Assembly: GCA_022701925.1 (NCBI GenBank)
Contig: JAKONM010000143.1
Span: 1 to 20,249, forward strand
DNA: 20,249 nucleotides
Direction: 5' to 3'
Source of the DNA: Microbacteriaceae bacterium
Lineage (GTDB): Bacteria; Actinomycetota; Actinomycetes; Actinomycetales; Microbacteriaceae
Position 1 is the first letter of the stretch. Every line of letters starts with the position of its first letter. The translations under genes were made by a program, and so were the position numbers. The notes beneath the pieces are model-generated. The model did no database searches. It was not told the DNA's origin and was given only the letters and a program-made list of their open reading frames with translations. This document shows positions 5,607 through 13,769 of this stretch, piece after piece.

Positions 5607-6659
5607 CTAGGAGAGCAGCACTGCGCCCAGGTCGTAGGCGTGCACGACCTCCAGCTGGTCGAAGGTGCAGGACCTCGGGTCGCGGTCGGGGCGCCAGCGC
5701 TCGAACTGCACCGTGTGCCGGAAGCGGTCGCCCTCCATCTGGTCGTAGCGCACCTCGACGACGCGCTCGGGGCGCAGCAGCACGTACGAGGTGTCCTTGT
5801 TGGAGGAGAACCGGTTGCGGTCGCTGCGCCCGCGCAGCGGCTCGCCGTGCTCGTCCCGCTCCGCGATCGGGTCCAGCTCGTCGACCAGCTCGTCCCGCAC
5901 CTTCTGGGTGAACGCGGAGATGCCGCCGATCTGCCGCAGCACCCCGTCGGCGTCGTGCAGCGACACCAGCAGCGACCCCACGCCGTGCCCGGAGGCGTGC
6001 ACGCGGTAGCCCGTCACGACCACGTCCGCGGTGCGGTGGTGCTTGACCTTCAGCATCGTGCGCTTGCCGGGGGAGTAGGGCGCGTCCACCGGCTTCGCCA
6101 CCACGCCGTCGAGGCCGGCGCCCTCGAACTCCGCGAGCCAGCGCTCGGCGGTGGCGGGGTCGTCGGTCACGCGGGTGATCGACAGCGGGTCGAGCGGGGC
6201 GGGGAGCAGCGCCTCGAGGCGGCGGCGGCGCTCGCCGAAGGGGATGTCGAGCAGGGACTCGCCGTCCTGCGCCAGCAGGTCGAAGGCCACGAAGCGGGCC
6301 GGGGTCTCCTTGGACAGCTTCGCGATCCGGGTCGTGGCGGGATGGATGCGCTGCGACAGCGCCTCCCAGTCGAGCCGCTGCGCGCCCGGCTCGCCGCTCG
6401 GCACCACGACCTCGCCGTCCAGCACGCAGGGGCCGGGCAGGGCGGCGGCCAGCCCCCGCTCCAGCTCGGGGAAGTAGCGCGTCAGGCGCTTCCCGCCGCG
6501 GCTGCCGATCTCGATCCGCTCGCCGTCGAAGGCGACGACGCCCCGGAACCCGTCCCACTTCGGTTCGTAGAGCAGCCCGCCGCCTCCCGGGGCGGTGGCG
6601 GGGACGCCGGTCACCGCCTTGGCGAGCATCGGCTCGATGGAGGCGTCGACGGTGTCCAT
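5607..6659 (-). CDS. ligC: ATP-dependent DNA ligase (LigC-like)
   Basis: It seals nicks through an enzyme-AMP intermediate. The 350-residue product has an N-terminal adenylation domain with motif I YEPKWDG (Lys34 as the AMP acceptor), GSRGGKRLTRYFPE, LDGEVVVPSG, motif III RFVAFDLLA, motif IV LDGVVAK and motif V LKVKH. A C-terminal OB fold follows, with VGSLLVSLHD and RPERVVEVRYDQ. It has the ligase-only architecture of LigC rather than three-domain LigD. ATG 6659 is used because homologous sequence starts at about MDTVDASIEPMLAK; the longer open frame upstream is the shadow of truA. It is divergent from truA with a 40-base gap and convergent with the Prim-PolC-like gene 46 bases away. It probably works with that polymerase in gap-filling repair. 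The LigC name, as opposed to LigB or LigD-like, is by architecture and context. Confidence 0.9.
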   Translation of the reverse strand: MDTVDASIEPMLAKAVTGVPATAPGGGGLLYEPKWDGFRGVVAFDGERIEIGSRGGKRLTRYFPELERGLAAALPGPCVLDGEVVVPSGEPGAQRLDWEALSQRIHPATTRIAKLSKETPARFVAFDLLAQDGESLLDIPFGERRRRLEALLPAPLDPLSITRVTDDPATAERWLAEFEGAGLDGVVAKPVDAPYSPGKRTMLKVKHHRTADVVVTGYRVHASGHGVGSLLVSLHDADGVLRQIGGISAFTQKVRDELVDELDPIAERDEHGEPLRGRSDRNRFSSNKDTSYVLLRPERVVEVRYDQMEGDRFRHTVQFERWRPDRDPRSCTFDQLEVVHAYDLGAVLLS

Positions 6660-6699
6660 GCGCTCATCCTGCCCGGCGCGGTGCTCCCGAGGCGGCAGC

Positions 6700-7557
6700 A
6701 TGGGGTCCGTGGAGGACGGCGGCGGCGTGCGGGTGCGACTGGACCTCGCGTACGACGGCACCGACTTCTCCGGCTGGGCGGCGCAGCCCGGGCGGCGGAC
6801 GGTGCAGGGCGTGCTCGAGGAGGCGCTGGCGACCGCCACCGGACGGGCGGGCCAGGAGCCGCCCCGGCTGGTCGTCGCCGGCCGCACCGACGCCGGGGTG
6901 CACGCGAGCGGTCAGGTCGCGCACGTCGACCTGACCCGCCTGCAGCTCGCCGCGCTCGCCGGCCGCGGGGGCGGGGTCGACGCGGTCGCGCGGCGGCTGA
7001 CCGGCATGGTCGGGGCCGACCTCGTGGTGCACCGCGCGTCCATCGCCCCCCGGGACTTCGACGCCCGCTTCTCCGCGGTGTTCCGGCGCTACCGCTACCG
7101 GGTCGCGGACCGGCTCGAGCTGCACGACCCGCTGCAGCGGGCCCGCACGCTGCACCACCCGCGCCCGCTGGACGACCGGGCGATCCAGGAGGCGTTCGCC
7201 GACGTCGCCGGCCTGCACGACTTCGCGGCCTTCTGCCGGCCGAGGCCCGGTGCCACGACCGTGCGCGACCTCCGCTCGTTCGCCTGGCGCCGGGAGCGGG
7301 GCGTGCTGGTGGCGGAGGTGCTGGCCGACGCCTTCTGCCACCACATGGTGCGGGCGCTCGTCGGCGCGGGGCTCGCGGTCGGGGTCGGGCGCCTGCCGCC
7401 CGGGCGCATCGGCGAGCTGCTGGTCGCGTCCTCCCGGTCGGGGGAGTTCGCGCTGGCGCCCGCGCACGGCCTGACGCTGGTGGAGGTCGGGTACCCGGCC
7501 GAGGACGGCCTGGCCGCGCAGGCGGAGCGCGCCAGGGCCCGCAGGGAGGCGGTCTGA
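6700..7557 (+). CDS. truA: tRNA pseudouridine(38-40) synthase TruA
   Basis: TruA isomerises uridines 38-40 in the anticodon stem-loop of many tRNAs. The 285-residue product has LDLAYDGTDFSGW (14-26), the catalytic GRTDAGVH motif with Asp64, FDARFSAVFRRYRYRV, and the C-terminal FCHHMVRALVG, all typical of TruA. ATG 6700 is chosen because CGAGG lies about 7 bases upstream and homology begins at about residue 10. The earlier in-frame ATG at 6595 would run into the divergent ligase. It normally follows rplQ in Micrococcales; here the polymerase-ligase pair separates them. A hairpin directly after the stop probably ends transcription. Confidence 0.96.
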   Translation: MGSVEDGGGVRVRLDLAYDGTDFSGWAAQPGRRTVQGVLEEALATATGRAGQEPPRLVVAGRTDAGVHASGQVAHVDLTRLQLAALAGRGGGVDAVARRLTGMVGADLVVHRASIAPRDFDARFSAVFRRYRYRVADRLELHDPLQRARTLHHPRPLDDRAIQEAFADVAGLHDFAAFCRPRPGATTVRDLRSFAWRRERGVLVAEVLADAFCHHMVRALVGAGLAVGVGRLPPGRIGELLVASSRSGEFALAPAHGLTLVEVGYPAEDGLAAQAERARARREAV

Positions 7558-7559
7558 CG

Positions 7560-7595
7560 GGACGGCGCCCGCGGCTGCGGGCCGCTCCGCCGTCC
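7560..7595 (+). terminator. Putative hairpin terminator after truA
   Basis: GGACGGCG (7560-7567) pairs with CGCCGTCC (7588-7595), and inside it CCCGC (7568-7572) pairs with GCGGG (7577-7581). This gives a stacked 13-bp stem with a 6-base bulge. It starts 3 bases after the truA stop, has no U-run, and abuts the candidate rplM -10 box. A regulatory role for rplM is an alternative. Confidence 0.45.
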
Positions 7596-7597
7596 GC

Positions 7598-7603
7598 TAC
7601 AGT
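7598..7603 (+). promoter_or_regulatory. Possible -10 box for rplM-rpsI
   Basis: TACAGT matches the actinobacterial TANNNT -10 pattern and lies about 133 bases before the rplM start. The -35 region overlaps the truA hairpin and has no clear TTGAC match. It is the best promoter candidate in the 179-base truA-rplM spacer. Confidence 0.4.
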
Positions 7604-7736
7604 GGATCGGTCCGCCCGCGAACGCTCGCGTCGCGGACTCGAGCCCTCCACCCGCTCGTTCCGGTTCCTCACGGCGACCATGGAACGGGCACCGGAGCGG
7701 GATCACACGACCACCTCGAACAGAAAGCGTGACACC

Positions 7737-8183
7737 GTGACGCGCACCTACAGCCCCAAGGCTGCCGAGATCACCCACGACTGGGTCGTCATCGACGCCA
7801 CCGACATCGTCCTGGGCCGCCTGGCGAGCCACGCAGCGGCCCTGCTGCGCGGCAAGCACAAGGCGACCTTCGCGCCGCACCTCGACAGCGGCGACTTCGT
7901 CATCATCGTGAACGCCGACAAGGTCGTGCTGACCGGGTCGAAGAACGAGAAGAAGATGGCCTACCGCCACTCCGGCTACCCGGGCGGCCTGACGGCGACG
8001 AACTACTCCGAGCTGCTCGAGAAGCAGCCCGCCCGCACGGTCGAGAAGGCGATCCGCGGCATGCTGCCGAAGAACTCGCTGGGCCGCGCGCAGATCAAGA
8101 AGCTGAAGGTCTACGCCGGCGGGGAGCACCCGCACGCCGCGCAGCAGCCCACGCCCTACACCCTGACCCAGGTCGCCCAGTAG
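7737..8183 (+). CDS. rplM: 50S ribosomal protein L13
   Basis: L13 is an early-assembling large-subunit protein. The 148-residue product contains DWVVIDATDIVLGRLAS, LLRGKHKATFAPH, GDFVIIVNADKV, YRHSGYPGGL and GMLPKNSLGR, all L13 hallmarks, and is full length. GTG 7737 is chosen because actinobacterial L13 begins MTRTYSPK. An in-frame ATG at 7680 would add 19 residues and is less likely. The ribosome-binding sequence (AGAAAGCG) is weak. It is followed by rpsI after 28 bases, the universal rplM-rpsI pair. Confidence 0.97.
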   Translation: MTRTYSPKAAEITHDWVVIDATDIVLGRLASHAAALLRGKHKATFAPHLDSGDFVIIVNADKVVLTGSKNEKKMAYRHSGYPGGLTATNYSELLEKQPARTVEKAIRGMLPKNSLGRAQIKKLKVYAGGEHPHAAQQPTPYTLTQVAQ

Positions 8184-8211
8184 GGCCCCGGAAGAGAACG
8201 AGCGAAGAGAC

Positions 8212-8694
8212 ATGGCAAGCATCGCCGACTCCGTCGACACCCCCACGAGCTTCTCCACCGAGTCCACGCCGGCCCCCGCGGCCGCCGTCGACCGCCCGCC
8301 GCTGACCGTCCCCGGGGCGGCCGTCGGTCGCCGCAAGCAGGCCATCGCCCGCGTCCGGGTCATCCCGGGCAGCGGCACGATCACGGTCAACGGGCGCACG
8401 TTCGAGGACTACTTCCCGAACAAGCTGCACCAGCAGCTGATCAACGACCCCTTCACGATCCTGCAGCTGGGCGGCGCGTACGACGTCATCGCCAAGATCT
8501 CCGGCGGCGGCCCCTCCGGCCAGGCCGGTGCGCTGCGCCTGGGCATCGCGCGCTCGCTGAACCAGATCGACGAGGAGAACAACCGCGCCGACCTGAAGAA
8601 GGCGGGCTTCCTGAGCCGCGACGCGCGGGTCAAGGAGCGCAAGAAGGCCGGTCTGAAGAAGGCCCGCAAGGCGCCGCAGTTCTCCAAGCGCTGA
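8212..8694 (+). CDS. rpsI: 30S ribosomal protein S9
   Basis: S9 lies in the 30S head, and its C-terminal tail reaches the P-site tRNA. The 160-residue product has a non-conserved N-terminal extension of about 37 residues rich in Ser, Thr, Ala and Pro, as in many actinobacteria. The S9 fold follows: GRRKQAIARVRV, GRTFEDYFP, GGGPSGQAGALRLGIARSL, and the canonical end FLSRDARVKERKKAG...PQFSKR with terminal Lys-Arg. GAGCGAAGAG precedes the ATG. It is probably co-transcribed with rplM and followed 22 bases later by glmM. Confidence 0.97.
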   Translation: MASIADSVDTPTSFSTESTPAPAAAVDRPPLTVPGAAVGRRKQAIARVRVIPGSGTITVNGRTFEDYFPNKLHQQLINDPFTILQLGGAYDVIAKISGGGPSGQAGALRLGIARSLNQIDEENNRADLKKAGFLSRDARVKERKKAGLKKARKAPQFSKR

Positions 8695-8716
8695 CGCGCT
8701 GACGCACCACCGCGCG

Positions 8717-10072
8717 ATGGCACGGCTCTTCGGCACCGATGGTGTGCGCGGTCTCGCGAATCGCGAGGTCACGCCGCACCTGGCGATGTCGCTCGCCCAG
8801 GCCACCGCGCACGTGCTGGGCGACGGTCCTCGTTCCGAGGGTCGTCGCCCGCGCGCCGTGCTGGCCCGCGACCCGCGCATCTCCGGGGAGTTCATCTCCG
8901 CGGCGGTCGCGGCGGGCCTGGCCGGCTCGGGCGTCGACGTGCTCGACGCGGGAGTCATCCCGACCCCCGCCGCCGCGTTCCTGATCGCGGACATCGGCGC
9001 CGACTTCGGCGTCATGATCTCCGCCTCGCACAACCCGGCGCCCGACAACGGCATCAAGATCTTCGCCGCCGGCGGCACGAAGCTGCCCGACGAGGTCGAG
9101 GACCGCATCGAGGCGGCCATGCGGCTGGCGCCGCTGGCGCCCCTGGCCGGCGAGGTCGGCCGCATCCAGCGCTTCGCCGACGCGGAGGACCGCTACGTGG
9201 TCCACCTGATCGAGTCGATGCCGGCCCGGCTCGACGGGCTGAAGGTGGTGCTCGACTGCGCGAACGGCGCCGCGGCCGGCGTCTCGCCCGAGGTCTTCCA
9301 CCTGGCGGGCGCCGAGGTCGTGACCATCGGCAACGAGCCCGACGGCATGAACATCAACGACGGCGTCGGCTCCACCCACCTGGGCCGGCTGCAGGAGGCC
9401 GTGCTCGCGGCCGGCGCCGACGCGGGCATCGCGCACGACGGCGACGCCGACCGCTGCCTGGCGGTGGACGCCGCGGGCGCGGTCGTCGACGGCGACCGCA
9501 TCATGGCGATCCTGGCCAAGTCGATGCTCGACCGCGGCGTGCTGCGGGAGCGGACGCTGGTCACGACGGTGATGAGCAACATCGGCCTGCACCGCGCGAT
9601 GGAGGACGCCGGCATCACCGTGCTGCAGACCCGCGTGGGCGACCGCTACGTGCTGGAGGAGCTGGGCGCGAAGAACCTGTCGCTGGGCGGCGAGCAGTCG
9701 GGCCACGTGATCATGAGCGACTTCGCGACGACGGGCGACGGCGTGCTGACCGGCCTGCACCTGATGGCCGAGATCGCCCGGACGGGCCGTTCGCTGGCCG
9801 CGCTGGCGGGCGACGTCCCGATCTACCCGCAGGTGCTGATCAACGTGCGGGACGTCGACCGCGCGCGGGCCGACGACGCGGGCGTGCTGGCCGCGGTCGC
9901 GCAGGCGGAGGAGCACCTGGGCGCCTCCGGACGCGTCCTGCTGCGGCCCTCCGGCACCGAGCAGGTCGTGCGCGTGATGGTGGAGGCCTCCGAGCCGGAG
10001 ACCGCCCGGCGGGTCGCCGACTCCCTCGCGGAGGTCGTGCGCATGCGGCTGGCCCTGGCCCCGGGCGCGTGA
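8717..10072 (+). CDS. glmM: Phosphoglucosamine mutase
   Basis: GlmM converts glucosamine-6-phosphate to glucosamine-1-phosphate for UDP-GlcNAc, the precursor of peptidoglycan. The 451-residue product is full length. It starts MARLFGTDGVRG, then carries the phosphoserine loop ISASHNP (Ser104 as the likely phosphorylated residue), the metal loop DGDADR (241-246), the sugar-binding GEQSGH (325-330), and the phosphate-binding RPSGTEQVVRV (410-420). Its stop overlaps the next gene's GTG by 4 bases. glmS, which makes its substrate, lies 1.5 kb downstream beyond coaA, so two steps of the same pathway are close together. Confidence 0.97.
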   Translation: MARLFGTDGVRGLANREVTPHLAMSLAQATAHVLGDGPRSEGRRPRAVLARDPRISGEFISAAVAAGLAGSGVDVLDAGVIPTPAAAFLIADIGADFGVMISASHNPAPDNGIKIFAAGGTKLPDEVEDRIEAAMRLAPLAPLAGEVGRIQRFADAEDRYVVHLIESMPARLDGLKVVLDCANGAAAGVSPEVFHLAGAEVVTIGNEPDGMNINDGVGSTHLGRLQEAVLAAGADAGIAHDGDADRCLAVDAAGAVVDGDRIMAILAKSMLDRGVLRERTLVTTVMSNIGLHRAMEDAGITVLQTRVGDRYVLEELGAKNLSLGGEQSGHVIMSDFATTGDGVLTGLHLMAEIARTGRSLAALAGDVPIYPQVLINVRDVDRARADDAGVLAAVAQAEEHLGASGRVLLRPSGTEQVVRVMVEASEPETARRVADSLAEVVRMRLALAPGA

Positions 10073-10518
10073 GCACCGCCGCCTCACCGGTCCCGCGCCT
10101 GCGGCACCCCTGGGCGCTCGCGATCGGCGCGGCGCTCATCGTGCCCCAGGTCGTGCTCGCCGTCCTGGTCGTGCAGCAGCCGATCGTGGTCGGCCTCATC
10201 AGCTTCGCCATGACCATCGGCTGGATCCGGCTCGGCACGCTGACCTACCGCGTCGCGCGCGAGCGGCCGCAGCCGCTGCACCGGGGGCTGCTGGCGGTCG
10301 TCGGGCTGGCCGCGACGATCCTCGGCGCCTGGCTGTTCCTCTCGACGACCGCCGCGGCGAAGGCGGCGGCCGATCCGACCTTCACCGGCGTGATCGCCCC
10401 GCCCGGCGCGATCGGGCTGAACCTGCTGGTGATCGCCTCCAGCGGCGTCTACGTGTGCGGCCTCGTGCTGCTGATCGGCGCCGCCGTCGGCGCCGTGCAG
10501 GCGGCCTTCCGCCGCTGA
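10069..10518 (+). CDS. Small four-helix membrane protein of unknown function
   Basis: I do not recognise a family. The 149-residue product has four hydrophobic segments at about residues 15-36, 39-57, 73-92 and 116-140. A basic cytoplasmic-type loop (YRVARERPQPLHRG) lies between helices 2 and 3, and the C-terminus is AFRR, consistent with an integral membrane protein with both ends inside. There is no signal peptide, cysteine pair or catalytic motif. The GTG start overlaps the glmM stop (GTGA), indicating translational coupling with glmM. Its stop is 10 bases from the convergent coaA stop. A role in envelope biology is only suggested by the neighbour. Confidence 0.75.
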   Translation: MSTAASPVPRLRHPWALAIGAALIVPQVVLAVLVVQQPIVVGLISFAMTIGWIRLGTLTYRVARERPQPLHRGLLAVVGLAATILGAWLFLSTTAAAKAAADPTFTGVIAPPGAIGLNLLVIASSGVYVCGLVLLIGAAVGAVQAAFRR

Positions 10519-10528
10519 GCGCCGCCGC

Positions 10529-11479
10529 TCAGATCTTGCGCAGCAGGACGGACCGCACCGCGTGGTCCTCCGCCTTCTTCAGCACCAGCGTCGCCCGCGA
10601 GCGGGTCGGCAGGATGTTCTGCCGCAGGTTCGGCTCGTTGATCTCCGCCCAGATGTCCGAGGCGGTGGTGCGCGCCTGCTCCGGCGTCAGCGCCGCGAAG
10701 CGGTGGAAGTAGGAGTCGGGCGAGGCGAAGGCGCCGGTCTGCAGGCTGCGGAAGCGGCTGACGTACCACTCGGCGATGTCGCTGGTGCGGGCGTCGACGT
10801 AGACGCCGAAGTCGAACAGGTCGCTGACCGCCAGCCCGTTGCCCTGGGCGGGCTGCAGCACGTTCAGCCCCTCGACGATGAGGATGTCCGGGCGGTGCAC
10901 CACGACCTCCGCGCCCGGCACGATGTCGTACCGCTCGTGCGAGTAGAAGGGCGCCCGCACCTCCTCCGCGCCGCTCTTGACCGCGGTGACGAAGCGCAGC
11001 AGGGCCCGCCGGTCGTAGGACTCGGGGAACCCCTTGCGCCCCAGCAGGCCTCGGCGCTCCAGCTCGGCGTTCGGCAGCAGGAACCCGTCGGTGGGCACCA
11101 GCGCCACCTTGGGGGTGTCGTCCCACCGCGCCAGCAGCTCGCGCAGCAGGCGCGCGACCGTCGACTTGCCCACGGCGACCGACCCGGCGACCCCGATCAC
11201 GAACGGCGTCGTCGCCGACCGGGTGCCGAGGAAGGCGCTGGTGCGCGCGTGCAGCTGCCTGGCGCCCGTCGCGTAGAGGTTCAGCAGGCGGCTGAGCGGC
11301 AGGTAGACCTCCGCCACCTCGCGGGCGTCCAGGGGCTCGTCCAGGCCCGCCAGGTGCTGCAGCTCGCGCTCCGAGAGCGGCTGCGGGATGCCCGCCGCCA
11401 GGGCCGCCCACGCCGCGCGCTCGATCTCGACGAACGGGCTGGGCGCGTGTCCCGCCTGGCCAGCGGTGCGATCCGTCAC
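10529..11479 (-). CDS. coaA: Pantothenate kinase, type I
   Basis: CoaA phosphorylates pantothenate, the first and usually regulated step of coenzyme A synthesis. The 316-residue product has FVEIERAAWAALA, YLPLSRLLNLY, the P-loop GVAGSVAVGKST (96-107, Lys105), LVPTDGFLLPN, the KGFPESYD segment, DILIVEGLNVLQ, and VYVDARTSDIAEWYV, all matching the E. coli-type enzyme. GTG 11479 is preferred because a TACGCT -10 box ends 6 bases before it and there is no good Shine-Dalgarno, suggesting a leaderless mRNA. It is divergent from glmS across 72 bases. A feedback-inhibited enzyme is expected for type I, but this is not visible here. Confidence 0.96.
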   Translation of the reverse strand: MTDRTAGQAGHAPSPFVEIERAAWAALAAGIPQPLSERELQHLAGLDEPLDAREVAEVYLPLSRLLNLYATGARQLHARTSAFLGTRSATTPFVIGVAGSVAVGKSTVARLLRELLARWDDTPKVALVPTDGFLLPNAELERRGLLGRKGFPESYDRRALLRFVTAVKSGAEEVRAPFYSHERYDIVPGAEVVVHRPDILIVEGLNVLQPAQGNGLAVSDLFDFGVYVDARTSDIAEWYVSRFRSLQTGAFASPDSYFHRFAALTPEQARTTASDIWAEINEPNLRQNILPTRSRATLVLKKAEDHAVRSVLLRKI

Positions 11480-11485
11480 CCGCCG

Positions 11486-11491
11486 AGCGTA
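11486..11491 (-). promoter_or_regulatory. -10 box of coaA, leaderless arrangement
   Basis: On the minus strand TACGCT ends 6 bases before the coaA GTG, so the expected transcription start coincides with or nearly abuts the start codon. The -35 region is weak. The pattern matches other genes in this window. Confidence 0.5.
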
Positions 11492-11537
11492 GTGAGGGCC
11501 CGTCGTGCGCCGCCCGACCGCGGCGCGGACCGGCGGA

Positions 11538-11543
11538 TACACT
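11538..11543 (+). promoter_or_regulatory. -10 box of glmS, leaderless arrangement
   Basis: TACACT is followed by 8 bases and then the glmS ATG at 11552. A partial -35 (CCGACC, 11514-11519) lies 18 bases upstream. No Shine-Dalgarno fits between the box and the start, so a leaderless transcript is likely. The site shares a 72-base spacer with the divergent coaA promoter. Confidence 0.55.
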
Positions 11544-11551
11544 CGCGTCCG

Positions 11552-13405
11552 ATGTGCGGAATCGTCGGATATGCAGGCCCACGCGATGCGACCGACGTGC
11601 TCGTCGGCGGCTTGAAGCGGCTGGAGTACCGCGGGTACGACTCGGCGGGCGTCGCGGTGATCACGCCCGACGGCTCCTTGGCCGTGCACAAGCGCGCGGG
11701 CAAGCTGGGGGTGCTCGAGCGGGACCTGCAGCGCAGCCCGATGCCGCAGTCGGCCACCGGGATCGGCCACACCCGCTGGGCCACGCACGGCGGGCCCACC
11801 GACGGGAACGCGCACCCGCACCTGGGCGACGACGGCCGGCTGGCCCTCATCCACAACGGCATCATCGAGAACTTCGCCCCGCTCAAGGAGGAGCTGCTCG
11901 CCGAGGGCGCCGAGTTCACGAGCGAGACCGACACCGAGGTCGCGGCGCTGCTGCTCGGCCGCGAGTTCGGCCGCACGAAGGACCTGCTCAGCGCCTTCCG
12001 CGCCGTCGTCGGCCGGCTGCACGGCGCCTTCACGCTGCTGGCCGTGCACGCGGACGAGCCGGGCCTCGTGGTCGGCGCCCGCCGCAACTCCCCGCTGGTC
12101 GTCGGTCTGGGGGAGGGGGAGCAGTTCCTCGGGTCGGACGTCGCCGCCTTCGTGCAGTACACCCGCCGCGCGATGGCCATCGGGCAGGACCAGATCGTCG
12201 CCATCCGCCCGGACGGCATCGAGCTGACCACCTTCGACGGCGAGCCCGTGCAGGGCGAGGAGTACGAGGTCGCGTGGGACGCGGCCGCCGCCGAGAAGGG
12301 CGGCTGGTCCAGCTTCATGGCCAAGGAGATCAGCGAGGAGCCGGAGGCGCTGGAGCAGACCCTGCTCGGCCGGGTGCACGACGGCCTGGTGGTGCTGGAC
12401 GAGATCGGGGGCGGCTTCCCCGACGACGTGCTGCGGTCGGTGGACCGCATCGTGCTGCTGGGCGCCGGCACGAGCGCCTACTCCGGGCTGCTCGGCAAGT
12501 ACACGATCGAGAAGTGGGCTGGCGTGCCGGTCGAGGTCGAGCTGGCCCACGAGTTCCGCTACCGCGACCCGGTGCTCGGGCCGAACACGCTGGTCGCCTC
12601 CATCAGCCAGTCCGGCGAGACGATGGACACCCTGATGGCCGTCAAGTACGCGCGCGAGCGCGGCGCCCGCACGCTGTCGATCTGCAACACCCAGGGCTCG
12701 ACCATCCCCCGCGAGTCGGACGCCGTGCTGTACACGCGGGCGGGGCCGGAGGTCGCCGTCGCCTCCACGAAGGCCTTCACCGCGCAGGCGGTGGCGCTGT
12801 ACCTGTTCGGGCTGCACCTCGGTCGCGTGCGGGGCGTCCTGCCGGACGGCGAGTCGCGCGCGATGGTGGCGGAGCTGCAGGCGCTGCCGGAGAAGCTGCG
12901 CCAGGTGCTGACCCAGGGCGACGAGGTCCGGGAGATGGCCCGGCAGATGTCGGACACCCGCAGCGTGCTGTTCCTCGGCCGCCACGTCGGCTACCCGGTG
13001 GCGCTCGAGGGCGCGCTGAAGCTGAAGGAGCTGGCCTACATCCACGCCGAGGGCTTCGCCGCCGGGGAGCTGAAGCACGGGCCGATCGCGCTGATCGAGC
13101 CGGGCCAGCGCGTCTTCGTGATCGTGCCGAGCCCGCGGGACACCTCGAGCCTGCACCCCAAGGTCGTCTCGAACATCCAGGAGATCCGCGCCCGCGGCGC
13201 CTACGTGCTGGCGATCGCGGAGGAGGGCGACGTGGCGGTGCTGCCGTACGCCGACGAGGTGCTGCGCATCCCGCTGGCCGGCACGATGTTCGAGCCGCTG
13301 CTCGCCGTCGCGCTGCTGCAGCAGTTCGCGATGGAGCTGGCCGCCGCCAAGGGCCTGGACGTCGACCAGCCGCGCAACCTGGCGAAGTCGGTCACGGTGG
13401 AGTGA
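11552..13405 (+). CDS. glmS: Glutamine-fructose-6-phosphate aminotransferase (isomerising)
   Basis: GlmS makes glucosamine-6-phosphate from fructose-6-phosphate and glutamine, the committed step toward UDP-GlcNAc. The 617-residue product has an N-terminal class II glutaminase domain starting MCGIVGY, in which Cys2 becomes the nucleophile after Met removal. It includes YRGYDSAGVAV, GHTRWATHG and the IHNGIIENF motif. Two SIS domains follow: LGAGTSAYSG, SISQSGET and STKAFTAQ, then FLGRHVGYPVALEGALKLKE and AGELKHGPIAL. The C-terminus is DQPRNLAKSVTVE, the family signature. ATG 11552 is fixed by the catalytic Cys2. No glmS ribozyme-like leader is possible because the -10 box is only 8 bases upstream. 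It is followed by acpS 10 bases later. Confidence 0.98.
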   Translation: MCGIVGYAGPRDATDVLVGGLKRLEYRGYDSAGVAVITPDGSLAVHKRAGKLGVLERDLQRSPMPQSATGIGHTRWATHGGPTDGNAHPHLGDDGRLALIHNGIIENFAPLKEELLAEGAEFTSETDTEVAALLLGREFGRTKDLLSAFRAVVGRLHGAFTLLAVHADEPGLVVGARRNSPLVVGLGEGEQFLGSDVAAFVQYTRRAMAIGQDQIVAIRPDGIELTTFDGEPVQGEEYEVAWDAAAAEKGGWSSFMAKEISEEPEALEQTLLGRVHDGLVVLDEIGGGFPDDVLRSVDRIVLLGAGTSAYSGLLGKYTIEKWAGVPVEVELAHEFRYRDPVLGPNTLVASISQSGETMDTLMAVKYARERGARTLSICNTQGSTIPRESDAVLYTRAGPEVAVASTKAFTAQAVALYLFGLHLGRVRGVLPDGESRAMVAELQALPEKLRQVLTQGDEVREMARQMSDTRSVLFLGRHVGYPVALEGALKLKELAYIHAEGFAAGELKHGPIALIEPGQRVFVIVPSPRDTSSLHPKVVSNIQEIRARGAYVLAIAEEGDVAVLPYADEVLRIPLAGTMFEPLLAVALLQQFAMELAAAKGLDVDQPRNLAKSVTVE

Positions 13406-13415
13406 GGACCGGCGC

Positions 13416-13769
13416 ATGATCCTGGGCATCGGCGTGGACGTGGTGGACATCGCCCGCTTCGGCCGGTCGCTGGAGCGCACGCCTCCGCTGCGCGACCGGC
13501 TGTTCGCACGGTCGGAGCGCGACCTGCCCCTGTCGTCGCTGGCCGCGCGCTTCGCGGCGAAGGAGGCGCTGATCAAGGCGTCGGGCGACTCCACCGGGTT
13601 CACCTGGCACGACATGGTCGTGAAGAGCGACGCCTCCCGCCGCCCGCTGCTCGTGGTCTCGGGGCCGGTCGCGGCGCGGCTGGAGTCGATGGGGGTCGTC
13701 GCGACGCACCTCTCCCTCAGCCACGACGCCGGCATCGCGAGCGCCTTCGTGGTGCTGGAGGGCGCGTGA
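13416..13769 (+). CDS. acpS: Holo-[acyl-carrier-protein] synthase
   Basis: AcpS transfers 4'-phosphopantetheine from CoA to the acyl carrier protein serine, activating fatty acid synthesis. The 117-residue product shows GIGVDVVDIARF with the metal-binding Asp8, RFAAKEALIKAS with Glu50, and THLSLSHDAGIASAFVV, covering the whole family fold. GAGTGAGGA lies just upstream of the ATG and overlaps the glmS stop region, so it is likely in the glmS operon. alr overlaps its stop by 4 bases. Mycobacteria often have an NAD(P)HX repair gene nearby; none is seen here. Confidence 0.96.
   Translation: MILGIGVDVVDIARFGRSLERTPPLRDRLFARSERDLPLSSLAARFAAKEALIKASGDSTGFTWHDMVVKSDASRRPLLVVSGPVAARLESMGVVATHLSLSHDAGIASAFVVLEGA

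Noticed and set aside
4466..6659. A complete NHEJ system (Ku plus LigD)
   Set aside because: There is no Ku gene, and polymerase and ligase are separate single-function proteins. The LigC/Prim-PolC type fits better.
5640..8183. An 847-codon plus-strand open frame ending in rplM
   Set aside because: Its first part is antisense to the ligase and out of frame with truA. Only 7737-8183 (L13) is real.
11492..11551. A glmS ribozyme or riboswitch upstream of glmS
   Set aside because: The likely -10 box is 8 bases from the ATG, so there is no leader RNA to fold. The spacer to coaA is only 72 bases.
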